From assembly GCA_016716385.1 (NCBI GenBank), contig JADJWL010000025.1:930001-994000 (forward strand): DNA of 64,000 nt. Reading direction: 5' to 3'. Position 1 is the first letter of the stretch; every line of letters begins with the position of its first letter. A model generated the notes under the pieces. That model was not told where the DNA came from. It worked only from the letters and a program-made list of their open reading frames with translations, and did no database searches. This DNA is from Bryobacterales bacterium. GTDB taxonomy: Bacteria; Acidobacteriota; Terriglobia; Bryobacterales; Bryobacteraceae. The position numbers were made by a program, and so were the translations under genes. Positions 1 to 7,245 of the stretch are shown here, one piece after another.

Positions 1-297
1 GAAGGCGCCAAGAAGGACTTCGAGGCCCAGGCCCACGAGGCCTACGCCGCGGGCGCCATGGCGCGCAAGGATCTGGAAAAGGCCATGGAGCATTACCAGA
101 CGGCGTACAAGACCCAGGCGAACCCGGATCCGGTGCTGATGATCCGATACGCACAGGCCGCGAACATGGCGAAGAAGCCGGACCAGGCGATCGCCGTGCT
201 GGACGAAGTCACGTCGATGGCCGACCTGCATCCGTCCCTCAAAAGCGCCGCCGAAGGGGAGAAGCAAAAAGCAATCAAGATGAAATCCGGGCAGTAA
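1..297 (+). CDS. TPR-repeat protein, C-terminal fragment (5' end outside window)
   Basis: The reading frame is open from base 1 and ends in TAA at 297, so only the last 98 residues are visible. They are helical and alanine-rich, with a tetratricopeptide-like pattern (a helix around AMEHYQTAYKTQANPDPVLM, followed by AQAANMAKKPDQAIAVLDEV), as in proteins of the TPR superfamily that scaffold complexes. The tail is basic (EKQKAIKMKSGQ). An internal ATG at 58 is not the start, because the frame continues upstream. rnc begins 14 bases downstream and the next gene 5 bases after that, so the three probably share a transcript. Function beyond protein-protein interaction cannot be told from this fragment. 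Confidence 0.75.
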   Translation, partial: EGAKKDFEAQAHEAYAAGAMARKDLEKAMEHYQTAYKTQANPDPVLMIRYAQAANMAKKPDQAIAVLDEVTSMADLHPSLKSAAEGEKQKAIKMKSGQ

Positions 298-311
298 GAG
301 CGGGAGATCGC

Positions 312-1046
312 ATGCGCGCGGAGCCCGAATCTCTCGAGTCCCTCATCGGGTACCGGTTTACCAACCGGGACATCCTGCTCCGCGCCTTGACCCACCGGTC
401 ACACGTTTACGAGAACGTCGCCGCGGCAGACGAGGCGCGCCCGGATAACGAGCAGCTTGAGTTTCTCGGCGACGCTGTCCTGGGCTTCCTCATTAGCGAG
501 TGTCTGGTGCGGCGGTTCCCCGCCTATCCCGAAGGGCGCCTCTCCAAGCTGCGCGCCCACCTGGTGAGTGCCGCGCACTTATTCGAGGTGGCGTCGGAAC
601 TTGGCCTGGGGGAGTACCTGCTGCTTGGCCGGGGCGAGGAAATGAGCGGTGGCCGCACCAAGAAAACGCTGCTCGTCGATGCGCTCGAAGCTCTCATTGC
701 CGCCATCTTTCTCGATGGCGGCATGGACTCGGTGCGGGCCTTCGTCTACCGCTTCGTCGTGGAAGAAGGCAACGGCGACGGCCTGCCCGACGGGCCGGCC
801 GACTACAAGAGTGCGCTTCAGGAACTGGCGCAGGCAAAACGTCTACCCGCTCCCCGCTACCTTCTGCTCCGGGAGCACGGCCCGGAGCACGCAAAGACGT
901 TCATGATCGAGGTCCGCGTGGGACGTGAATGGGTGGGGCAGGCGGAAGGCCGCTCGAAGAAGTCCGCGGCCCAGAACGCGGCTCGTGACCTGCTCGGCCG
1001 CATCGGCGACGTCGCTTCCTCGCCCGGCGCTGACACCTCCGTCTGA
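312..1046 (+). CDS. rnc: Ribonuclease III
   Basis: Double-strand-specific endoribonuclease that processes rRNA precursors and structured mRNAs in the cytoplasm. At 244 residues it has the usual bacterial length. The signature NEQLEFLGDAVL is at residues 46-57. A second acidic cluster, LVDALEALIAAIFLDGG (about 121-137), supplies the other Mg-binding Asp and Glu (D123, E126). A double-stranded-RNA-binding domain spans about 164-232 (DYKSALQEL to KKSAAQNAARDLL). The ATG at 312 follows a GGGAG ribosome site. The gene sits between a TPR gene and a YVTN propeller gene with very short gaps. All expected catalytic residues are present, so the call is secure. Confidence 0.97.
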   Translation: MRAEPESLESLIGYRFTNRDILLRALTHRSHVYENVAAADEARPDNEQLEFLGDAVLGFLISECLVRRFPAYPEGRLSKLRAHLVSAAHLFEVASELGLGEYLLLGRGEEMSGGRTKKTLLVDALEALIAAIFLDGGMDSVRAFVYRFVVEEGNGDGLPDGPADYKSALQELAQAKRLPAPRYLLLREHGPEHAKTFMIEVRVGREWVGQAEGRSKKSAAQNAARDLLGRIGDVASSPGADTSV

Positions 1047-1051
1047 AGGCC

Positions 1052-2158
1052 ATGGTCCTATCACGCAGGACGCTGCTGGCTGCCGTCGCCGGCGCCGCTG
1101 GCTGCGGACGCGCGATTCGCTTCATCGGTGGTTCGGTGTATGTCGCCAACCGCGACAGCCGTTCCGTCGCCGCGCTGGACCTGGGCCGCCTCACCGTAAG
1201 CCACCGTGTCGCGCTCGGCGCGAGCCCAACACACCTATTCGCACACCCTGAACAACCGCTGCTCTACGCACTGGCTTCCGCCGAGGGCATGCTCTTTGTC
1301 CTCGACCTGCCGCGATTGACGGTTCGCCGGACCATTCGGTTCGACGGGCCCGTACGCGGCGCTCATCTAGGCGGCGCCGGAGCCTGGCTTGCCATGGCGC
1401 GGGCACAGCCCGCGGCGCTGGTCATCGTGGACATGAATTCAGAAAGGCGCCACGAGATCTCGCTGCCGGGTGTCCCGGGCAGCCTGGCCGTCCACGACGG
1501 CATGGCTGCCATCACCCTGCCCGAACTGGCCGAGGTTGCGCTCGCAAACATCGGTGCGCGGCGCCTCGAAGCCCGGGTTGCCACTGGGGCTGCTCCAGGA
1601 TCCGTCTGCTTCCGGCCGGACGGTCGCGTCGTGATCGCCGGTAACCGAGCCGACCGGACGCTCAGCCTGATCGACATCGCCAGCCGTTCCGTGATTGCGC
1701 ACCTGCCGCTGGCGCTCGAACCTCAGCACTTCTGTTTCAAGTCCGATGGCGGCATCCTCTACGTCACAGGACCCGGCCTCGATGCCGTTTCGGTGATCTA
1801 TCCGTACCGCCACATCGTGGCCGAGACGCTGCTCGCCGGCAGGACCCCGGGCGCGATGGCGGTAACCACGTCGGCGCCGGAGTTCTTATTTGTCGCCAAC
1901 GCCGAGTCCGGGGACGTGACGATTTTGCGCATCCGCAGCAGCCGCGTCGCCGCCGTTGTTGCGGTGGGCGCTGAACCTGGCCACATCATGATCACCCCGG
2001 ACGACCAGTACGCACTCGTGCTGAACCGCCGCAGCGGCGATGTCGCCGTGATCGATGTGGCTGCTCTCGATGAGCGCCGTGGCCGGCCGGCGCCGCCTCC
2101 GCTATTCACCATGATTCCGGTCGGGCTGACGCCGGTCTCAGCCGTGTTTCACGCCTGA
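1052..2158 (+). CDS. YVTN/YncE-type beta-propeller protein, exported
   Basis: A 368-residue protein made almost wholly of YVTN-type propeller blades (for example GGSVYVANRDSRSVAALDL, ILYVTGPGLDAVSVI and FLFVANAESGDVTILRI). Such propellers are secreted or surface proteins that bind ligands or partners; no catalytic residues are evident. The N-terminus (MVLSRRTLLAAVAGAAGCG) combines a twin-arginine-like SRRTLLA with a possible lipobox ending at Cys18, so Tat export and lipid anchoring are both plausible. The ATG lies 5 bases after the rnc stop, with AAGG just upstream. Its stop nearly abuts the stop of the convergent frameshifted hydrolase gene. The role is unknown; the link to rnc is probably only transcriptional. 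Confidence 0.85.
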   Translation: MVLSRRTLLAAVAGAAGCGRAIRFIGGSVYVANRDSRSVAALDLGRLTVSHRVALGASPTHLFAHPEQPLLYALASAEGMLFVLDLPRLTVRRTIRFDGPVRGAHLGGAGAWLAMARAQPAALVIVDMNSERRHEISLPGVPGSLAVHDGMAAITLPELAEVALANIGARRLEARVATGAAPGSVCFRPDGRVVIAGNRADRTLSLIDIASRSVIAHLPLALEPQHFCFKSDGGILYVTGPGLDAVSVIYPYRHIVAETLLAGRTPGAMAVTTSAPEFLFVANAESGDVTILRIRSSRVAAVVAVGAEPGHIMITPDDQYALVLNRRSGDVAVIDVAALDERRGRPAPPPLFTMIPVGLTPVSAVFHA

Positions 2159-2159
2159 C

Positions 2160-3072
2160 TCATTCCAGAAAGCGGCGGATCTCGGCCGCGAGTGACTCTG
2201 CCTCGCACTTGTACGCGTTATGGCCGCACGATCCGCCTAACTCCACCACCTCCGCCTGAAGCGCCTCAGCGAACTCCAGCGGTGTTCGCGGGGAAAGCGC
2301 CTTATCCTCAGTTGCCACCACGACCAGCGTCCGTGCCTTTACCCGCCGGGCAGCTTCCGCGAGAGAGCCGCCCGCTCCACGGCCCACGTCATGACGCACG
2401 ATCGCCTCGAACTGCCGGAGCGCGTTGAACGGTTCCCGGTATTTCCGTGCTTGTCCCAGCCCTGCCGAAATCCGCTCCAGCCAGCGGCCGGAAACCGCCG
2501 TCGCGTTTCGGCTCCTCCTCCGCCTGCGCATCCCGCCGGAGATTGCCCAGGTTGAAGAACGCCGACCAGAGCGCGATATCGCGCCGGGACATCTGCGGGG
2601 TCGCCACAATCGGGATCGCGCGTTCCTGGAAATCCGGATAGGCCGTCATCCACTCGAACACCTGCATGCCGCCCATCGAAACACCCGCGGTTGCGAAGAC
2701 CCGCGGGATGGCGAGATGGCTGGTCAGCAACCGGTACTGCGTCTCGACCATGTCGCGGATTGTGAACTGCGGAAACGCCGATCCCCGCCGGACGTGATTC
2801 GAGGGAGAGCTGGAGTTCCCGTTTCCCAGCGCATCCACGACGATGATGTAGAAACGGGAATCGTCGAGTAGCCCGTTCCGGCCGATATACTGCTTCCAGT
2901 CTTCGGATACGCCGTTAAACCAGGTCGGGACGAGGATGACGTTGGACCGGTCCGCGTTCAGTTCGCCGAAGGTACGGTAGGTGATGCGGCAGTCCCGAAT
3001 CACCTGGCCGTTCTCCAGCCGGAAATCACCAAGAGATGCCGTCAACAAAGCCAGCGCGATTGGAAGGATCAC
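2160..3072 (-). pseudogene. Alpha/beta hydrolase of the homoserine O-acetyltransferase (MetX)-like family, frameshifted
   Basis: Two adjacent minus-strand frames together encode one MetX-like alpha/beta hydrolase. The upstream frame (from GTG 3072 down to about 2500) carries the oxyanion-region VPTWFNGVSEDW and the nucleophile elbow GVSMGGMQVFEW. The downstream frame (about 2530 to 2160) carries the acid (VVVATEDKALSP) and the catalytic His (GGSCGHNAYKCE). The span of 913 bases is not a multiple of three, so one indel lies at about 2490-2530, within a run of GGA repeats. The GTG start is chosen because it opens a signal-like hydrophobic stretch (VILPIALALLTAS); a close ATG lies in another frame. 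The gene is last in a minus-strand run with the aminotransferase and sulfatase. It may be a recent pseudogene or an assembly error, since both halves look conserved. Confidence 0.8.
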
Positions 3073-3112
3073 GTTTCCATGATCAAGGCCGGACGTTTCA
3101 CGCTGATGAATA

Positions 3113-3601
3113 TCAGTCGAGTGGCAGCGTGAGCCACGTGCCGTTGCCAGTGTAGTCGAGGGCCAAGGCTCCGAGCGGGCCATCCACCTGAAAGAACAGG
3201 TATCCCGCAATCGCCCGCGCCGCAGCCACTTCCGGCAACGTCTTCTCCGCGGGGGACGCGGCGCGGAACAGGTCGACCACCTCGGCCGGCGCCATCGGGC
3301 GAACCGAGCGCTTCGCCGTCTTCTTGTCCGGCAGCAGAGCGAAGTCGCTCAGACGCACGGGGAAGCCGTTCTGGAGTTTCGAATAGAATCCGACCTCCAC
3401 CGCGACGACCCCCGGGCGCAAGGCCGACCCGAAAACACGGCGCGCCTCCGCTGCCGTGACCAGCGTGGCCCCCAGCGCGAGGGCGTTTGTGAAAGACGTC
3501 ACAGAATACATCCGCCGGTCCGCCTTCGGCTCGATCCCTCTCGGCTCGCCCGCCGCCAGGGAAACCGATGCCGCCAGCACAAGCACGACGATCCTTAACA
3601 T
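3113..3601 (-). CDS. Small secreted protein of unknown function
   Basis: A 162-residue protein I do not recognise. It starts with a clear Sec signal peptide (MLRIVVLVLAASVSLAAGEP, cleavage near residue 18). The mature part contains an alpha/beta segment with a possible ligand-binding pattern (GYLFFQVDGPLGALALDYTG) and the tail GNGTWLTLPLD. The ATG has an AGGGAG ribosome site at good spacing. It lies 15 bases after the aminotransferase gene and 40 bases before the MetX-like gene, so it is probably cotranscribed with them. Nothing in it points to catalysis. Confidence 0.75.
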   Translation of the reverse strand: MLRIVVLVLAASVSLAAGEPRGIEPKADRRMYSVTSFTNALALGATLVTAAEARRVFGSALRPGVVAVEVGFYSKLQNGFPVRLSDFALLPDKKTAKRSVRPMAPAEVVDLFRAASPAEKTLPEVAAARAIAGYLFFQVDGPLGALALDYTGNGTWLTLPLD

Positions 3602-3616
3602 GTCTGCTCCCTCTGA

Positions 3617-4888
3617 CTATCCGCGCGCGGATGAACGGTGAACGATCTTCTCGACCGCATCGCAGAAGACGTCGAGCTCGCGCAGAGTCGTGTACACGTT
3701 GGGCGTGATGCGAATGCCCGAATAGTCGTCCCGCTTGATGGGCGTCGATACAATGCGATGACTCCTCCAGAGTTCCGCGCCGATCTCGCCCACATCCCTG
3801 CCCTCGATGGTCAACAGCCCCAATCCGCAGCTTTGCGCCGGATCGTCGCTCGTCCGTGTTCCCACACCGGGAAGCTGCGACAAACGCCGTGTCCAGTAGC
3901 GGCGCAGGTAGCGAAGGCGCTCGGCTTTCCGCTCGCCTCCGATGCCGTCGTGAAACAGGATCGCTTCGGCGATCGCATTGTGGTTGGCCGCCGGGTGCGT
4001 TCCGATCTCTTCGAACTTGCGGATGTCGCCTCCGGTCGGGTCCATGGCGCCGAATAACGGCCAGAGTTTCGGGATCTTCTCTTTCCGCACGTAGAGAAAT
4101 CCCGTACCGATCGGCGCAAGCAGCCACTTGTGCAGGCTCGTGCCGTAGTAGTCGCACTCCAGATCGCTTTGCTGGAACGGGAAGTGCGCGAATGCATGCG
4201 CGCCGTCGACAATCGCCTCGATGCCCCGGCGCCGCGCGAGGCGGCACAGGTCACGCACCGGGAAAATCTGACCCGTGAGGTTGGTCACCTGGCAAAAGTG
4301 CAGAACGCGGGTGCGCGGCGTGATGGCCTGCTCGAACAACTCCACCAGTTGGCCCGGCGACGCCGGCGGCGTGGGGAACGCAAGCTGCTTCAGGACGATG
4401 CCGTCGCGCTTCTCCCGCTGCTTCCAGGTCGTGATCATGCGCGGATAGTCCTGGTCGGTGGTGATCACTTCGTCGCCCCGCTTCAGGTCGAGGCCGAGCT
4501 GCACGATCTCCAGCGCTTCCGATGCATTGCGCGTCAGGGCGATCTCTTCCGGATCGCAGCCGAACAACCTCGCGATCCCAACGCGGACAGACTCTTTCCG
4601 CGGCTCCAACTCCCGCCACATGATCTGGACCGGAGCCAGGTTGCTGTATTCCTGGTAGCGCCGCAGCGCGTCCTGCACGATCCGCGGCGAAGGCGACACG
4701 CCGCCGTTGTTCAGGTTGATGATGGTGCGGTCGACGGCGAAGGCCTGCTGGATCTCGCGCCAGTAGTCTTCATCCCGCGCAACCTCGGACGCCGGCCGCG
4801 CATCGCCGCGGCCGGTTGCGAACGCCAGTGCCGCCGCGCCGGGCCGCAGCATCGCGATGCCTGACAGAAGATTCCGCCGGTTCATCAT
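3617..4888 (-). CDS. Class V PLP-dependent aminotransferase (isopenicillin-N-epimerase/cysteine-desulfurase-like), Tat-exported
   Basis: Fold-type I PLP enzyme of 423 residues. Visible elements are the N-terminal LNNGGVSPSP, the PLP-contacting DGAHAFAH (Asp228, His231) and the Schiff-base lysine in TSLHKWLLAPIG (Lys254). The N-terminus MMNRRNLLSG is followed by an alanine-rich hydrophobic stretch, a Tat-like signal, so the enzyme is predicted to act outside the cytoplasm. The family covers epimerases, desulfurases and aminotransferases acting on amino acids; the substrate is not apparent. It begins 3 bases after the sulfatase stop, with AAGGAG inside the end of the sulfatase gene, which suggests translational coupling. 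Two ATGs (4888 and 4885) are possible. Confidence 0.9.
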   Translation of the reverse strand: MMNRRNLLSGIAMLRPGAAALAFATGRGDARPASEVARDEDYWREIQQAFAVDRTIINLNNGGVSPSPRIVQDALRRYQEYSNLAPVQIMWRELEPRKESVRVGIARLFGCDPEEIALTRNASEALEIVQLGLDLKRGDEVITTDQDYPRMITTWKQREKRDGIVLKQLAFPTPPASPGQLVELFEQAITPRTRVLHFCQVTNLTGQIFPVRDLCRLARRRGIEAIVDGAHAFAHFPFQQSDLECDYYGTSLHKWLLAPIGTGFLYVRKEKIPKLWPLFGAMDPTGGDIRKFEEIGTHPAANHNAIAEAILFHDGIGGERKAERLRYLRRYWTRRLSQLPGVGTRTSDDPAQSCGLGLLTIEGRDVGEIGAELWRSHRIVSTPIKRDDYSGIRITPNVYTTLRELDVFCDAVEKIVHRSSARG

Positions 4889-4891
4889 GGC

Positions 4892-6283
4892 TCAGGCGTA
4901 CTCCTTTCGCCACGCCGCCAGCTCTTCGATCAACCTTTGCCGGGCCACGAGGTAGCGCGGGTTCTCGTATTCGTTCGCCTGCTCGCCGGGGTCCCGCGCC
5001 AAGTCGTAAAACTCGCCCGGACTCGCGCCTCTGTCGCGCAGCACCAGCTTGTAGCGCGGGTCGCGGGCCATCTCTGTGTTCCGGAAAACGCCGAATACTG
5101 TCGTTGGCCACGGGGCGTTCTTCGGCAACTGCCGGCCCTGGACCAGCGCGCGATAGCTGCGTCCCGGCAGCTTTCGCCCCGCCGGAACCGGGACGCCCGT
5201 CACATCGCAGAGCGTCGGCATCACATCATAGAAGCTGATCAGCTCGGGCCGCGTGGCTTCGACCGGTATCTTGCCGAGCCAGCTCCAGATCATTGGCACC
5301 TGCATCACCTCCTCGTACATATTGATCGGATGCGAGGCCAGCCCTTTGCTCCACAACCCATGCCGCCCCAGCAGATAGCCGTTGTCGCTCGTGAAGATCA
5401 CCAGCGTGTTCTCCCGCATCCCGCGCTCGCTGAGCTTGCGCAACAGCACCGGGATCTGGTCGTCCAGTGCCGTGGTCGAGGCCGCGCACAACCGAAGGTT
5501 GCCCACGATGTCGCTCAGGTAGCTCTTCTCGCGCAGGGCGTTCTCCGCCGGCGGCTGCCACCCGGTCGTAGTGAAGGGCGTGTTCTCGTACATCCGGAAA
5601 TACTTGTCCGGATGTCCGGTGTAGGGCGTGTGCGGATTGAAGTAGCTGACCGTCAGGAAAAACGGCTTGTCCGCCTGCTGCTGGTCGAGAAACTGGCAAG
5701 CCTTGGCGGTCATGAGTTCCGTCAAGTATCCCTTCTCTTCGACGAGCTCGCCGTTCCAGCTCATGGTGGGATCCTGGTACCGCGTCGAGCCGCCCAGCAT
5801 CGTGTACCAGAAGTTGTGGTTGTGCTGCGGGGTCCGGTCGTCGCCCATGTGCCACTTGCCCACGTAGCCGCAGGAATAGCCGGCGCCGGCAAGCAGGTCG
5901 GAGATCATGACTTCATTCCGGAACGACGACGGCGGCTCCTTCTGACCCTGCGGTGGGTCGGCGATGGGGTTCGGCGTGAGAAAGCATTCAACGCCGTGCT
6001 GGCGCGGCGTCCGGCCTGTGAACAACGTGGCGCGGCTGGCCGAACAGATCGGCGTGCAGACGTAGTTGTTCAGGAACCGGACACCGCTGCGGGCGAGCTG
6101 ATCGATGTGCGGCGTGCGGATTTCCTTGTTCCCGTAACAGCCGAGCATCCACGAAGCCAGGTCGTCGGCAACGATCAGCAGGATGTTCGGACGTTCCGGA
6201 GGTGCACTCCGACCTCCCCGGCGCTGGGCCCCCAGGGGAGCCGCGAGCGAGCCGAAGAGGAACGTGCGGCGGTTCAACCCCAT
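4892..6283 (-). CDS. Type I sulfatase, Tat-exported
   Basis: Formylglycine-dependent sulfatase of 463 residues, expected to remove sulfate esters from polysaccharides or small sulfated substrates outside the cytoplasm. After a Tat signal (MGLNRRTFLFGSLAAP) come the metal-binding NILLIVADDL (Asp40, Asp41) and the modification site CSASR at residues 80-84, a CxAxR variant of the usual CxPxR. Later landmarks are GYVGKWHMG and VIFTSDNGYLLG. The ATG at 6283 is preferred to an upstream start at 6355 because AGGGAG lies just before it and the Tat motif follows directly. Its gene lies between a TolB-like propeller and an exported aminotransferase on one strand. The anaerobic or aerobic maturase that would convert Cys80 is not in the window. 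Confidence 0.93.
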   Translation of the reverse strand: MGLNRRTFLFGSLAAPLGAQRRGGRSAPPERPNILLIVADDLASWMLGCYGNKEIRTPHIDQLARSGVRFLNNYVCTPICSASRATLFTGRTPRQHGVECFLTPNPIADPPQGQKEPPSSFRNEVMISDLLAGAGYSCGYVGKWHMGDDRTPQHNHNFWYTMLGGSTRYQDPTMSWNGELVEEKGYLTELMTAKACQFLDQQQADKPFFLTVSYFNPHTPYTGHPDKYFRMYENTPFTTTGWQPPAENALREKSYLSDIVGNLRLCAASTTALDDQIPVLLRKLSERGMRENTLVIFTSDNGYLLGRHGLWSKGLASHPINMYEEVMQVPMIWSWLGKIPVEATRPELISFYDVMPTLCDVTGVPVPAGRKLPGRSYRALVQGRQLPKNAPWPTTVFGVFRNTEMARDPRYKLVLRDRGASPGEFYDLARDPGEQANEYENPRYLVARQRLIEELAAWRKEYA

Positions 6284-6314
6284 GAACTCCCTATCATGCC
6301 ATAAGGACATTCCC

Positions 6315-7220
6315 CTACATTCTCGGGCGTGTGCTCTCAAAAGCCTTACCACCAAAGGTGAGTTGCCGCGATTGGCCGGAAGCGAAGTCGTACCTCCAGA
6401 TCTCCCAGGTGCCGGTGCGATCCGATTCGAATACGAGCGTCCGCCCGTCGCGCGAGAACCAGGGATGGCCGTCGTTGCCGGGCCCCTTGGTCAGATTGCG
6501 GGGGTTGGAGCCATCGCTTTCCGCCAGGAAGATTTCATCCTCCGGACCAGCCGCGTTCGTCTGCCAGGCGATCTGCTTGCCGTTGGGCGAGATCGCCGGT
6601 CGCCGGTGCAATACGGTGTCGTCGGTCAGCAGTGTGACGGTGGCTCCGCGTCCGCGGCCCTCGAGGCGCGCGATGGCGACTTCCCGCAAACCGGGCACGC
6701 CGCGATTCTTCTCGCTCATATACAGGATTCCGCCCGGGACCGCGACGCCGTTGGTGGCGATCGTCGGCACCTCGTAGGCGTCCGGCCCCCAGCCGATCCA
6801 TTGCGAGCGCCTCGGACCGCAGTCGCGATGATACGCGAGCAGATCCGCGAACGGAGAGAGCGAAGCGTGATGCAGGGCGCAGCCCGGCGCTTCGGCAACG
6901 GTCTCGCGGGCGCCGGTGTAAATGTTAAGTTTGATCAGTTTCGCCCCGGCCTTGATGTCCAGCCGGTTCACGGGGAACTCGGAGTAGAGGACGTGCTGGA
7001 GGTCCGAGTAGAGCGAAGGGTGGTCGTCATATGTCTCCCCCTCGGTGAGGGCGCGCAGCTTGGATCCATCCGAATCCATGAGCCAGATCTTCGACTGCAG
7101 GATCTTCCGGCCCGTCGCCGGGTCGTTGTGGGATCGGCCAAAGACGACAGGTTCCCGGTAGCGCTCCTGAGCCAAAGCAGGCGCTACCAGGAGGAGCAGG
7201 GCTAGCGGGACAACGCGCAT
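6315..7220 (-). CDS. Secreted TolB/PD40-type beta-propeller protein
   Basis: A 301-residue exported protein with the signal peptide MRVVPLALLLLVAPALAQ. The body consists of WD40-like PD40 blades, each with the typical aspartate-rich end: KIWLMDSDGSKLRALTEG, EIFLAESDGSNPRNLTKG and TWEIWRYDFASGQSRQLTFG. These repeats resemble those of TolB and of the propellers in S9 peptidases, but no peptidase or TolB N-domain is attached. It therefore probably binds a partner or ligand in the periplasm. It starts 25 bases after the phosphoesterase gene and ends 31 bases before the sulfatase start, consistent with one transcript. Confidence 0.85.
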   Translation of the reverse strand: MRVVPLALLLLVAPALAQERYREPVVFGRSHNDPATGRKILQSKIWLMDSDGSKLRALTEGETYDDHPSLYSDLQHVLYSEFPVNRLDIKAGAKLIKLNIYTGARETVAEAPGCALHHASLSPFADLLAYHRDCGPRRSQWIGWGPDAYEVPTIATNGVAVPGGILYMSEKNRGVPGLREVAIARLEGRGRGATVTLLTDDTVLHRRPAISPNGKQIAWQTNAAGPEDEIFLAESDGSNPRNLTKGPGNDGHPWFSRDGRTLVFESDRTGTWEIWRYDFASGQSRQLTFGGKAFESTRPRM

Positions 7221-7245
7221 ACGCCATTGTCCCGCAGAACGCCCT

